Assembly: GCA_016199305.1 (NCBI GenBank)
Contig: JACQGZ010000154.1
Location: 1 to 9,012 of the forward strand
DNA from: Armatimonadota bacterium
GTDB taxonomy: Bacteria; Sysuimicrobiota; Sysuimicrobiia; Sysuimicrobiales; Humicultoraceae
Length of the DNA stretch: 9,012 nt
Direction of reading: 5' to 3'
Translations under genes and position numbers: made by a program
Shown: positions 1 through 6,323 of the stretch, in pieces
Layout: every line of letters begins with the position of its first letter
How positions within the stretch are numbered: position 1 is the stretch's first letter
The notes under the pieces: model-generated
Told to the model about the DNA's origin: nothing
Databases searched by the model: none
The model's input: only the letters and a program-made list of their open reading frames with translations

Positions 1-2
1 CC

Positions 3-977
3 GACGTCGACTACACCTTCGGCCAGGTCAGCGTCACCGCGCCGCTGGTCGACTACGGCGGCAACTGCGGCAACATCTCCTCCGCCGTGGGCCCCTTCGC
101 CATCGAGGAAGGGCTGGTGGCCGCCGCCGGTCCGGTCACCGCCGTGCGCGTCTGGCAGACCAACACGCGCAAGCGCATCATCGCCCACGTCCCCACCGCC
201 GGCGGCCTGCCCCAGGTGGATGGCGACTTTGCCATCGACGGGGTGCCGGGCACCGCCCCGATGATCCGCCTGGAGTTTCTCGACCCCGGCGGGTCGATGA
301 CGGGGCGGCTGCTCCCAACGGGGAATCCCACCGACACCCTGGAGGTCCCGGGTGTCGGCCGCTTCACCGTCTCGCTGGTGGACGCCGCCAACCCCGTGGT
401 CTTCGTCCGGCCGGCCGACCTGGGGCTGAGCGGGCTGGAGATGCCGGACCGCATCGACAGCGACCCGGCGCTGCTGGCGCGCATCGAGGCGGTGCGCGCG
501 GCCGCGGGGGTGCGCATGGGCCTGGCCCGGACCACGGAGGAGGCGACCTCGCGCAGCCCCGGGGTGCCGAAACTCGCCTTCGTCGTCCCGCCCGCCTCGT
601 ACGCCTCGACGAAGGGAAGCGAGGTGGTCCCAGACCGGATCGACCTGGTGGGGCGGATCATGTCGATGGGGCGCCTCCACCGCTCCTACGCGCTGACGGG
701 CGCCATCTGCACCTCGGTGGCCGCGCAGGTGGAAGGAACGCTGCCGCATCAGGTCGCCCGCGCGGGGCCCGCCGGGGAGCGGACGGTACGCGTCGGGCAC
801 CCCGCCGGCGTCATCGAGGTGGGCGCGGTGGTGGAACGGCGCGGCGGGGAGTGGTCCGTGGAGAAGGTCGTCACCTGGCGGACCGCCCGCCGGCTGATGG
901 AAGGATTGGCGCTCGTACCGGCGTCGGTGTGGCCGCTAGATGTTCCGGCCGCGGCGGCCGCCGCAACCAGGAGGTGA
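3..977 (+). CDS. prpF: PrpF-family isomerase (2-methylaconitate isomerase-like), 5' truncated by window
   Basis: The reading frame is open from base 3 and ends at TGA 975-977, giving 324 residues; family members are about 390-400 residues, so roughly the first 70-90 lie upstream of the window. The frame begins with the family hallmark DYGGNCGNISSAVGPFAIEEG (about residues 17-37), which contains the cysteine of the active-site loop. Near the C-terminus are SMGRLHRSYALTGAICT, the VRVGHPAGVIEVG strand and RTARRLMEG, all typical of PrpF/DUF453 proteins. Family members catalyse cofactor-free allylic isomerisations of unsaturated di- and tricarboxylates: PrpF on 2-methylaconitate, Mii on 3-methylitaconate, and GalD on 4-oxalomesaconate. 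Family membership is clear, but the substrate cannot be read from this fragment. The gene stops 5 bases before the tctC-like gene, so it is probably co-transcribed with the transporter and acts on the imported acid. The ATG at 87 is internal and is not the start. Confidence 0.9.
   Translation, partial: DVDYTFGQVSVTAPLVDYGGNCGNISSAVGPFAIEEGLVAAAGPVTAVRVWQTNTRKRIIAHVPTAGGLPQVDGDFAIDGVPGTAPMIRLEFLDPGGSMTGRLLPTGNPTDTLEVPGVGRFTVSLVDAANPVVFVRPADLGLSGLEMPDRIDSDPALLARIEAVRAAAGVRMGLARTTEEATSRSPGVPKLAFVVPPASYASTKGSEVVPDRIDLVGRIMSMGRLHRSYALTGAICTSVAAQVEGTLPHQVARAGPAGERTVRVGHPAGVIEVGAVVERRGGEWSVEKVVTWRTARRLMEGLALVPASVWPLDVPAAAAAATRR
969..975 (+). promoter_or_regulatory. Ribosome binding site for the tctC-like gene
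   Basis: AGGAGGT overlaps the prpF stop codon and sits 7 bases before GTG 983. A second in-frame GTG at 974 overlaps the site itself and is therefore unlikely to be the start. The site fixes the start that gives a clean signal peptide. Confidence 0.75.
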
Positions 978-982
978 GGAAG

Positions 983-2062
983 GTGAAGCAAGCAGCACTG
1001 GCTCTGGCAGTGGTTCTCGTCGCGGCGGCCGGACTGGCCCCAGTGCAGGCGCAGGCCCCCTACTTTGCCGGGAAGACGATCGAGATCTTCGTGCCCTTCG
1101 GCGCGGGCGGCGGAACGGACATCGAGACGCGGTTCCTGGCGCCCTTCTTCGAGAGACACATTGCCGGCAACCCCAAGGTCCTTGTGATCAACCGGCCCGG
1201 CGGCGGGAGCATCCTGGGGGCGAACTTCTACGCGGCCAACGCCAAACCGGACGCGCTGCAGATCCTCGCCACCTCCGGCTCGACGGTGATCCCGTACATT
1301 CTCGGCGTGCCGCAGGTGCAGTACGACTTCAAGAAGTGGAAACTGGTGAAGGTCAACGGGGTGGGGGCGGTCGTCTACGTCAATCCCGCCACCGGGATCC
1401 GCCGGCCCGAAGACGTGCTGAAGCCGGCGCAGCCCCTCGTCTACGGCGGGATCGGGGCGGCGAACCTGGACCTGGCGATGCTGCTCGCCTTCGAACTCCT
1501 GGGCATGAACGTGCGCAGCGTCATGGGCTTCGAAGGACGCGGCCCGGCCCGCCTCGCCTTCGAGCGCGGCGAGACCAACATCGACTATCAGACGACCCCG
1601 GCCTATCTCTCCCAGGTCGCGCCGCTGGTACAGGAGCGGAAGGCCGTGCCGCTGTTCACCTTCGGGTTCACCAACGACAAGGGACAGCTGGTGCGCGACC
1701 CGGCGGCGCCCACCCTGCCGACGATCTACGAGTTCTACCAGCAGGTGCACAAGCGGAAGCCCGACGGGCAACTCCGCTGGAAGGCCCTGCAGGGGTTGCT
1801 GAATCCGGCGTTTACCTTCCAAAAGGCCCTCTGGGTCCCCCAGGGCACGCCGCCCGAGGCCCTGAACGCCCTCTGGGACGCGGTTGACAAGATGAACGCC
1901 GATCCGGAGTTCAAAGAAAAGAGCAAGAACGTCCTGGAGGGCTACACGCTCTTCCGGGGCGACAAGATGGAGGGGGCGGTCATCAAATCGCTCCGCGTCA
2001 CGCTGGACGTCCAGAAGTTCATCAAGGAGCTGCTGCGCACGAAGTATAACGTCGACATCTAG
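983..2062 (+). CDS. tctC: Tripartite tricarboxylate transporter substrate-binding protein (TctC/Bug family)
   Basis: This 359-residue protein is predicted to be the extracytoplasmic solute receptor of a tripartite tricarboxylate transporter (TTT). With the GTG 983 start, residues 1-25 form a signal peptide: Lys2, a hydrophobic run to about 19, then VQAQA with likely cleavage after residue 23 or 25. The mature part opens with YFAGKTIEIFVPFGAGGGTD, matching the first-strand and Gly-rich Asp loop of Bug proteins, which contacts the ligand carboxylate. VINRPGGGSILGANF (about residues 71-85) is the next family signature. At about 360 residues it is slightly longer than the usual 320-330. The only in-frame ATGs (e.g. 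1480, 1507) lie inside the mature domain, so GTG is favoured. It sits 5 bases after prpF and 12 bases before the permease gene, so it is part of one operon. Bug ligands range over carboxylates, amino acids and aromatic acids. A tricarboxylate related to the PrpF substrate is an inference from context. Confidence 0.9.
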   Translation: MKQAALALAVVLVAAAGLAPVQAQAPYFAGKTIEIFVPFGAGGGTDIETRFLAPFFERHIAGNPKVLVINRPGGGSILGANFYAANAKPDALQILATSGSTVIPYILGVPQVQYDFKKWKLVKVNGVGAVVYVNPATGIRRPEDVLKPAQPLVYGGIGAANLDLAMLLAFELLGMNVRSVMGFEGRGPARLAFERGETNIDYQTTPAYLSQVAPLVQERKAVPLFTFGFTNDKGQLVRDPAAPTLPTIYEFYQQVHKRKPDGQLRWKALQGLLNPAFTFQKALWVPQGTPPEALNALWDAVDKMNADPEFKEKSKNVLEGYTLFRGDKMEGAVIKSLRVTLDVQKFIKELLRTKYNVDI

Positions 2063-2074
2063 CGGTCGAGGCCG

Positions 2075-4045
2075 ATGGCCGAGGCCGTGGCTGCGGCGCT
2101 GGCCCTCTTCCTGGTGCCGCACCGTTTGGGGATGATGCTCCTCGGCATCATGGCCGGCCTGATGGTCGGCGTTCTACCGGGCATGGGGGGGATCGTCGCC
2201 GTGGCGGTCCTCCTCCCGTTCGTGGTGCAGTTGGACGTTATCTCCGCCCTGGCCATGCTCACGGGTGCGCTGGCCGTCGTTCACACCTCCGACACCATCA
2301 CCTCCGTGCTGATCGGCGCGCCCGGCTCGGCGGCCTCGGTCACCACGGTGATGGAGGGTCACCCGCTGGCCCGGCAGGGTCAGGCGGCGCGCGTCCTGGC
2401 CGCCGCCTATCTCTCCTCGCTGATCGGGGGTCTGATCGGGGCGGTGGGCCTGACCCTGTCCATCCCGATCGCCCGGCCGCTGGTGCTCGCTTTCGGATCG
2501 CCGGAATTGTTCATGCTCACCGCGCTGGGCGTCTCCTTCGCCGGGAGCCTGCTGGGGAAGGAGGCCCGCCGCGGCGTCATCGCCGGGCTGCTCGGCCTGC
2601 TCCTGGGCGCGGTCGGCCCGTCGCCGGCCGCGGCGCAGCTGCGCTTCACCTTCGGCCAGATCTACCTGATGGACGGTATGGATCTGGCCATTGTCGCCCT
2701 GGGCATCTACGGCATTGCCGAGACCATCGGCATCCTGTCGCGGGGTGGAGCCATCGCCGAGCGGATCGACCTGGGGCAGGGGTGGCTGCAGGGGCTGCGG
2801 GACGTCGTGCAGCACCGCTGGCTCGTCCTCCGCGGCGCCCTGATCGGCATGTGGGCCGGTATCCTGCCGGCCATCGGCGCCACCGCGGGCACGTGGATGG
2901 CCTACGGGCACGTCGTCGCCACGAGCAAGGATCGCTCCCGGTTCGGGAAGGGAGACATCCGCGGCATCATCGCCCCCGAGGCGGCCAACAACTCCGTGGA
3001 GGCGGGCGACCTCATCCCGACGCTCCTGTTCAGCGTGCCGGGGAGTGCCCCCGCCGCGATGATCATGGGGGCGCTGCTGGCGTACGGCGTCGTCCCCGGG
3101 CCGCGGATCGTGCAGCAGCACCTCGACCTGATCTACGCGATCGTCTGGACCTTCGCCGCGGCCAACATCATCGGGGCGGCGATCATGTTTCTGGCCAGCC
3201 CGCTGCTGGCCCGCCTCACCTACATCCCGTTCACGCGGGTGGCGCCGCCGGTGATCCTGATGATGTTGCTGGCCGCCTTCCAGGAGACACAGCACTTTGG
3301 CGACCTGATTGCGCTGCTGGCCCTTGGCGTCCTGGGATACGCGATGAAGGCGACGGGCTGGCCCCGCGCGCCGCTGCTGATCGGCTTCGTGCTGGCCGGC
3401 CCGCTGGAACGGTACTACTGGCTCACCATCAACCTGTATCCGGATCCACGCTCCTGGCTGCTCCGCCCGGCCGTCATCGTCATCGGGCTGCTCCTCGTCG
3501 CGCCGTTTGCGTGGAGCGCTGTGCAAGCCCTGCGCCGCCGCGGCGCCGCGGTGCAGTCAGCGCTGCAGCGCGTTCGGTGGAAACCCTCGCTGGGTACCGT
3601 TGTCAGCGTGGGCCTGCTCGGGATCTTTGCCTACGCCTGGCTGTCGGCGCGCGGCTTCCTGGTCGGCTCCTCGCTGATGCCCCTCAGCGCCGCCGTCCTG
3701 GGCACGGTGCTGTGTGCGGTGCAGGTCGTGCAGGAGGCGCGCGGCCGGAGCGTCCCGGTCGGGGACGAGGATGAGCTCGGCGGCGCGGACGATCCGTCGG
3801 CCCGCCGCGGGGTCCAACGCGCCCTCGGCTATCTGGCAGGGATTGCCGCCTGCACGGGCCTGATCTGGCTGGTGGGCTTTCGGGTGGCGGCCGCCCTCTG
3901 GGTGCTGGTCTTCATGCTGCGGGTCGCGCGGATGCGCTGGACGCGCGCGATTCCCTACACGGCGGCCGTCGTCATGGCGCTGGAACTGCTCGCCGGTGTC
4001 CTCAGCGTCCGGCTACCGCAAGGACTGATCGGACTTTTCAGGTAG
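2075..4045 (+). CDS. TctA-TctB fused permease of a tripartite tricarboxylate transporter
   Basis: This 656-residue membrane protein is predicted to carry both TTT membrane subunits. Residues 1 to about 485 are TctA (normally about 500 residues, about 12 helices). They include GVLPGMGG at 32-39, EGHPLARQGQAARVLAAAYL at 94-113, the second-half repeat GILPAIGAT at 262-270, and PEAANNSVEAGDLIPTLLFS followed by VPGSAPAAM (301-329). After a basic linker (about 485-503), residues 504-656 form a TctB-like domain: a helix pair at about 504-553, an acidic cytoplasmic-looking loop (563-573, DEDELGGADD), then helices at about 583-600, 602-618 and 626-644 ending in LSVRLPQGLIGLF, the usual TctB tail. TctA and TctB are normally separate genes, and no separate tctB lies next to it here. 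The start ATG at 2075 follows tctC by 12 bases with only a weak purine-rich site, so translation may depend on tctC. The stop is 14 bases from the lexA stop on the other strand. The transporter is expected to be a cation-driven importer. Confidence 0.88.
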   Translation: MAEAVAAALALFLVPHRLGMMLLGIMAGLMVGVLPGMGGIVAVAVLLPFVVQLDVISALAMLTGALAVVHTSDTITSVLIGAPGSAASVTTVMEGHPLARQGQAARVLAAAYLSSLIGGLIGAVGLTLSIPIARPLVLAFGSPELFMLTALGVSFAGSLLGKEARRGVIAGLLGLLLGAVGPSPAAAQLRFTFGQIYLMDGMDLAIVALGIYGIAETIGILSRGGAIAERIDLGQGWLQGLRDVVQHRWLVLRGALIGMWAGILPAIGATAGTWMAYGHVVATSKDRSRFGKGDIRGIIAPEAANNSVEAGDLIPTLLFSVPGSAPAAMIMGALLAYGVVPGPRIVQQHLDLIYAIVWTFAAANIIGAAIMFLASPLLARLTYIPFTRVAPPVILMMLLAAFQETQHFGDLIALLALGVLGYAMKATGWPRAPLLIGFVLAGPLERYYWLTINLYPDPRSWLLRPAVIVIGLLLVAPFAWSAVQALRRRGAAVQSALQRVRWKPSLGTVVSVGLLGIFAYAWLSARGFLVGSSLMPLSAAVLGTVLCAVQVVQEARGRSVPVGDEDELGGADDPSARRGVQRALGYLAGIAACTGLIWLVGFRVAAALWVLVFMLRVARMRWTRAIPYTAAVVMALELLAGVLSVRLPQGLIGLFR

Positions 4046-4059
4046 CGAAAAGGGCTGCC

Positions 4060-4677
4060 TCAGGACGTCATCCGGCGGATCAGGCCGACGACTTTACCCT
4101 CGATGTGTACGTCCCTGGCGTGGATCGCCTCCATCGCCGGGTTCTCCGGCTGGAGGCGGATGTGGCCGTCCTCCCGGAAGAAGCGCTTGACCGTCGCCTC
4201 GTCCTCCAGACGCGCCACGACGATGTCGCCGTCGCGCGCGGTGGGCTGCCGCCGGACGATCAGGTAGTCGCCGTCCTGGATGCCGGCTTCGATCATGCTG
4301 TCGCCGCGCGCGTGCAGGATGAAGCCCTCCCCGTCGCGGAGGAATTCGGTCGGTAGCGGGAAGTAGTCCTCGATGTTCTCCTGCGCCAGGATGGGGGTGC
4401 CGGCGGCCACCCGCCCGACGACCGGCAGAGGGACCATCTTCTTGGGAGGCAGCGCGTGCTCGTCCCGAAGGATCTCCAGCGCGCGCGGCTTGCTGGGATC
4501 GCGGTGGAGATAGCCTTTCTTTTCGAGCGCAGCCAGATGGCTATGGACGGTCGAACTGGAGGTCAGGCCGAGGGCCCGCCCAATCTCGCGCACCGAGGGC
4601 GGATAGCCGTGCGTCTCGCTGTAGCGCTGAATGAAGGTAAGAATCTCCGCCTGGCGCCGTGTCAGCCCCCGACCCAT
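4060..4677 (-). CDS. lexA: SOS repressor LexA
   Basis: This 205-residue protein is the transcriptional repressor and self-cleaving sensor of the SOS DNA-damage response. Residues 4-70 are the winged helix-turn-helix: [13 protein letters not shown], then [15 protein letters not shown] and [18 protein letters not shown]. The C-terminal S24 peptidase domain has every expected landmark: the Ala92-Gly93 cleavage bond in RVAAGTPIL, the nucleophile Ser127 in [10 protein letters not shown], and the general base Lys164 in ATVKRFF. It ends [12 protein letters not shown]. The frame stays open upstream to 4845, but ATG 4677 has an AAGGAGG site 8 bases away and matches normal family length, and the upstream part contains the promoter and operator. 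It is convergent with the transporter gene and divergent from the recombinase. Autoregulation is indicated by the SOS box at 4758-4771. Identification is very secure. Confidence 0.97.
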   Translation of the reverse strand: MGRGLTRRQAEILTFIQRYSETHGYPPSVREIGRALGLTSSSTVHSHLAALEKKGYLHRDPSKPRALEILRDEHALPPKKMVPLPVVGRVAAGTPILAQENIEDYFPLPTEFLRDGEGFILHARGDSMIEAGIQDGDYLIVRRQPTARDGDIVVARLEDEATVKRFFREDGHIRLQPENPAMEAIHARDVHIEGKVVGLIRRMTS

Positions 4678-4685
4678 GGTGGCGG

Positions 4686-4692
4686 CCTCCTT
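4686..4692 (-). promoter_or_regulatory. Ribosome binding site of lexA
   Basis: On the minus strand AAGGAGG lies 8 bases before ATG 4677. It decides for this start over the longer upstream frame. Confidence 0.8.
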
Positions 4693-4731
4693 GCTGGGAA
4701 GTGAGGTGTGCTCCTTCGGGAGTGCGGGGGG

Positions 4732-4760
4732 ATTATACCACCCGGCCGGCGGGTGGGCAA
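4732..4760 (-). promoter_or_regulatory. lexA promoter (sigma-70-type, with extended -10)
   Basis: Read on the minus strand, TATAAT (4737-4732) is a perfect -10 hexamer preceded by TGG, giving an extended TGN -10. A TTGCCC hexamer (4760-4755), four of six bases matching the -35 consensus, lies 17 bases upstream. Transcription would start near 4725, leaving a leader of about 48 bases before ATG 4677. The -35 hexamer shares bases 4758-4760 with the SOS box, so bound LexA should block the polymerase. Confidence 0.75.
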
Positions 4761-4771
4761 ACACTCGTTCG
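4758..4771 (-). promoter_or_regulatory. SOS box (LexA operator)
   Basis: On the minus strand the site reads CGAACGAGTGTTTG, matching the Bacillus/Actinobacteria-type operator CGAAC-N4-GTTYG at every fixed position. It is unlike the Escherichia CTGT-N8-ACAG box. It overlaps the lexA -35 element, the classic arrangement for LexA autorepression. It is 162 bases upstream of the divergent recombinase start, so an effect on that gene is possible but not shown. Confidence 0.85.
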
Positions 4772-4933
4772 GAAGACCAACGATCCATCCACTGTGGAGG
4801 GGGGGCCGGACTCGACGAGCATCTGCAAAAGGCCGCCAAACACACAGACCCACCGAGACCCCCACCGATGTTGCTTAATGCCGGTTATGCAAAATAGAGG
4901 AAATCGCCGACCGGCACGGGAATCTTACTGGCA
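4772..4933. other. Intergenic region between lexA promoter and recombinase gene
   Basis: About 160 bases lie between the SOS box and the chosen recombinase start. Base composition drops here from the GC-rich flank. A TTGCTT at 4871 followed by A/T-rich ATGCAAAATA (4887-4896) could belong to a recombinase promoter, but no pair of hexamers has good spacing. No RNA gene or repeat was recognised. Confidence 0.4.
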
Positions 4934-5845
4934 GTGCGACGGGGCCTCCGCCGTTCTCCCGCGTTCCCTCCCCCCCGCCTTGTCCAGAACTGGGCAGACG
5001 AACTCGCCGCCCGTAATCGAAGTTCTCGCACAATCGCGGCGTATCTCGTGGATCTCCGCCAGTTTGTGCAGTGGCTTCGCGACCGACAGCTAGAGGAAGC
5101 CCGTCCAGAGGACATTCGCCGGTTCACCCACGCCATGCAGAGAGCCGGGCTCCATGCCCACAGCCGTGCCCGCCGGCTGGTGGCCCTCAGACAGTTCTAC
5201 TCCCACCTCGTTGAGACCGGCGTCCTTGAGAAGAACCCTCTAGACCGTGTGGAACTGCCCAGGCAAAGCAGAGCAAAAGTGCCGGGTTTCCTCCGACCAG
5301 AGGAGGTTGGCCGGCTCCGTGCGGCCTTCCCGGAGACTCAGAGGGGGCGCCGGGACCGAGCGCTGGTCGAACTGGGTCTCTCCTCCCTGCGCGTTTCGGA
5401 AGTTGTCGCGATCCAGTTCGACGACCTCTTTCTCGATCGTGGTCAGGTGCGAATCATTGGGAAGGGCGGTGGCCAGTACCTCCAACCAGTGACGGACGCA
5501 GCGGTTCACGCGCTAGAGGCCTGGCTGGCGGTTCGACCAACGTGCCAATCTGAGTTCGCCTTTATCCCGCTACCCCCTCGAGGCAGTCGGGGACTCCACT
5601 ACGTCTCCGCCGAGCGCCTATTCAGAGGGTATGTGCGTGCAGCCGGAATTGCACGGCCCCTGTCCTTTCACTCATTGCGACATACGGTTGGTGTCACCCT
5701 CGCGGACCGGGGCGTTCCCCTTGAGTACATCCAGGATCTTCTTCGCCATGCAGATCCCCGCACCACTCGAATTTACACCTCAGTGGCGCGCGAACGCTTG
5801 CGAGAAGTCCTACAGCGCGAGCTACGATTCCCCGATTCGGGTTGA
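4934..5845 (+). CDS. XerC/XerD-type tyrosine recombinase
   Basis: This 303-residue protein is a complete tyrosine site-specific recombinase. Residues 15-108 form the SAM-like core-binding domain (LVQNWADELAARNRSSRTIA, then YLVDLRQFVQWL). Residues about 116-299 are the catalytic domain, with all six active-site positions: Arg153 (LRVSEVV), Lys177 (IIGKGGG), His246 and Arg249 (HSLRHT), His272 (LLRHADPRTT) and the nucleophile Tyr281 (RIYTSV). Length and layout fit chromosome-dimer-resolution Xer proteins, although acquired integrases of this short form also exist. An in-frame TAG at 4895 limits the start; GTG 4934 is the first recognised start after it, but its ribosome site is poor, so the N-terminus is uncertain by a few residues. 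GC content is well below its neighbours. A degraded relative of its 3' end follows at 6189-6323. I would not assign XerC or XerD. Confidence 0.9.
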   Translation: MRRGLRRSPAFPPPRLVQNWADELAARNRSSRTIAAYLVDLRQFVQWLRDRQLEEARPEDIRRFTHAMQRAGLHAHSRARRLVALRQFYSHLVETGVLEKNPLDRVELPRQSRAKVPGFLRPEEVGRLRAAFPETQRGRRDRALVELGLSSLRVSEVVAIQFDDLFLDRGQVRIIGKGGGQYLQPVTDAAVHALEAWLAVRPTCQSEFAFIPLPPRGSRGLHYVSAERLFRGYVRAAGIARPLSFHSLRHTVGVTLADRGVPLEYIQDLLRHADPRTTRIYTSVARERLREVLQRELRFPDSG

Positions 5846-5908
5846 TAGAATGCTGCCAGTACCTCCCGGTGAAAGAGGCCATACATAGCTGAATACGGAG
5901 ATGAGACG

Positions 5909-6160
5909 GTGAGCACCGCGCGACGGCTGGGGACGCAACGACAACGGCGGCCAGATCTAATGCAAGACGTGGATCTCCTTCCAGGAGACTATGTTGCAGG
6001 CCCGGTTGACGGGAAGGGATGCTTTTTCCTCGGGTATGGGAGATTCCCCCTTCGTGCTGCCAAGCGAAGCGAGTTTGACCTGTGGGCAAGAGCGGTCGCA
6101 CTCGTCGCGAGAAACCGGGCACCTGTGGGACGAAACGCGGCACGCGGTAGGAAAGGGTAG
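5909..6160 (+). pseudogene. Decayed LAGLIDADG homing-endonuclease-like ORF
   Basis: This is an 83-codon ORF from GTG 5909 (CGGAG 8 bases upstream) to TAG; ATG 5960 is an alternative start. Residues 23-41 read LLPGDYVAGPVDGKGCFFL, closely resembling the single-motif LAGLIDADG signature (YVAGFVDGEGCF) of freestanding or intron-encoded homing endonucleases. Two changes argue against activity: the catalytic acidic residue is Lys36, and Pro32 interrupts the motif helix. Residues 50-70 (AAKRSEFDLWARAVALVARN) resemble the C-terminal helix of the same family (KRxDFELWxxAVELI). The central DNA-binding beta-sheet, some 60-70 residues, is missing, since the motif runs straight into the C-terminal part. 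Typical single-motif proteins are about 140-170 residues. I read it as an internally deleted, inactive remnant. It could also be an unrelated small protein. It lies in the lower-GC island just after the recombinase. Confidence 0.5.
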
Positions 6161-6188
6161 AGTACCGCTGAGATCAATGGGGTTCTTC

Positions 6189-6323
6189 GGCCTGGCCCGC
6201 CGTCCGCTCCGCAGCTCCCGGGCGCTCTTCGTCCCCCTCCCGCCCCGAGGGGTTCGCATCCGGCTGCGGGCCCGCGAACGTCTGGCCGAGGTGCTGGATC
6301 GGGAATTGGAGTTTCCGGAATGA
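6189..6323 (+). pseudogene. 3' stub of a second, GC-rich tyrosine recombinase gene
   Basis: In the frame ending at TGA 6321-6323, the peptide LARRPLRSSRALFVPLPPRG (6192-6251) matches intact recombinase residues 198-217 (ending FAFIPLPPRG). It is followed almost at once by RARERLAEVLDRELEFPE, matching residues 284-301 (VARERLREVLQRELRFPD). The roughly 65 residues between them in the intact protein, including His-Arg, His and the Tyr nucleophile, are absent, so this cannot be active. Everything upstream of residue ~198 is also missing. The stub is GC-rich like the chromosome, unlike the intact copy, and its codons differ throughout, so it is an old homologue and not a recent duplicate. Its stop overlaps the ATG of the next gene (ATGA), the kind of coupling expected of an original operon. 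There is no plausible separate start, though the frame stays open back to about 5991. Confidence 0.7.

Larger units (their letters stand above)
4850..6185. other. Lower-GC island carrying the recombinase and LAGLIDADG remnant
   Basis: Hand-counted 60-base samples at 5041, 5641 and 5881 give about 57-60% GC, against about 73-75% in samples at 2821 and 6361. Codon third positions in the recombinase are far more mixed than in the flanking genes. The right edge lies near 6185, where the sequence becomes GC-rich again at the start of the native recombinase stub. The left edge is diffuse, near 4850. No terminal inverted repeats or flanking direct repeats were found by eye, so this is a compositional boundary and not a defined mobile element. 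Confidence 0.5.

Noticed and set aside
749..2122. Long minus-strand open frame of 457 codons opposite prpF and tctC
   Set aside because: It is antisense to two clearly recognised genes, is dominated by Arg, Gly, Asp and His runs, and has no family features. High GC produces such open frames.
2174..3526. Long minus-strand open frame of 450 codons opposite the permease gene
   Set aside because: Its low-complexity Arg/Gln/Asp/Gly composition mirrors the codon pattern of the real membrane protein on the other strand.
4034..4052. Inverted repeat CTTTTC / GAAAAG around the TctA-TctB stop codon as a terminator between the convergent genes
   Set aside because: The stem is only 6 base pairs, A/T-rich, has no T-tract on either side and overlaps the coding end. 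It is too weak to call.
4678..4845. N-terminal extension of LexA by 56 residues
   Set aside because: This stretch contains the promoter, SOS box and ribosome site; LexA has its normal length from ATG 4677.
4850..6185. A complete insertion sequence or integrative element with defined ends
   Set aside because: No terminal inverted repeats, target-site duplication, attachment-site repeat or transposase was found. Only composition and gene content suggest transfer.
5991..6323. Whole 110-codon frame as an intact small gene
   Set aside because: Only its last 45 codons resemble anything (the recombinase stub). The first part is the out-of-frame overlap of the LAGLIDADG-like ORF and crosses the composition boundary near 6185. 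A GKG-RVPL string at about 6145-6165 recalls the Xer lysine hairpin, but it lies in the lower-GC part and is probably chance.
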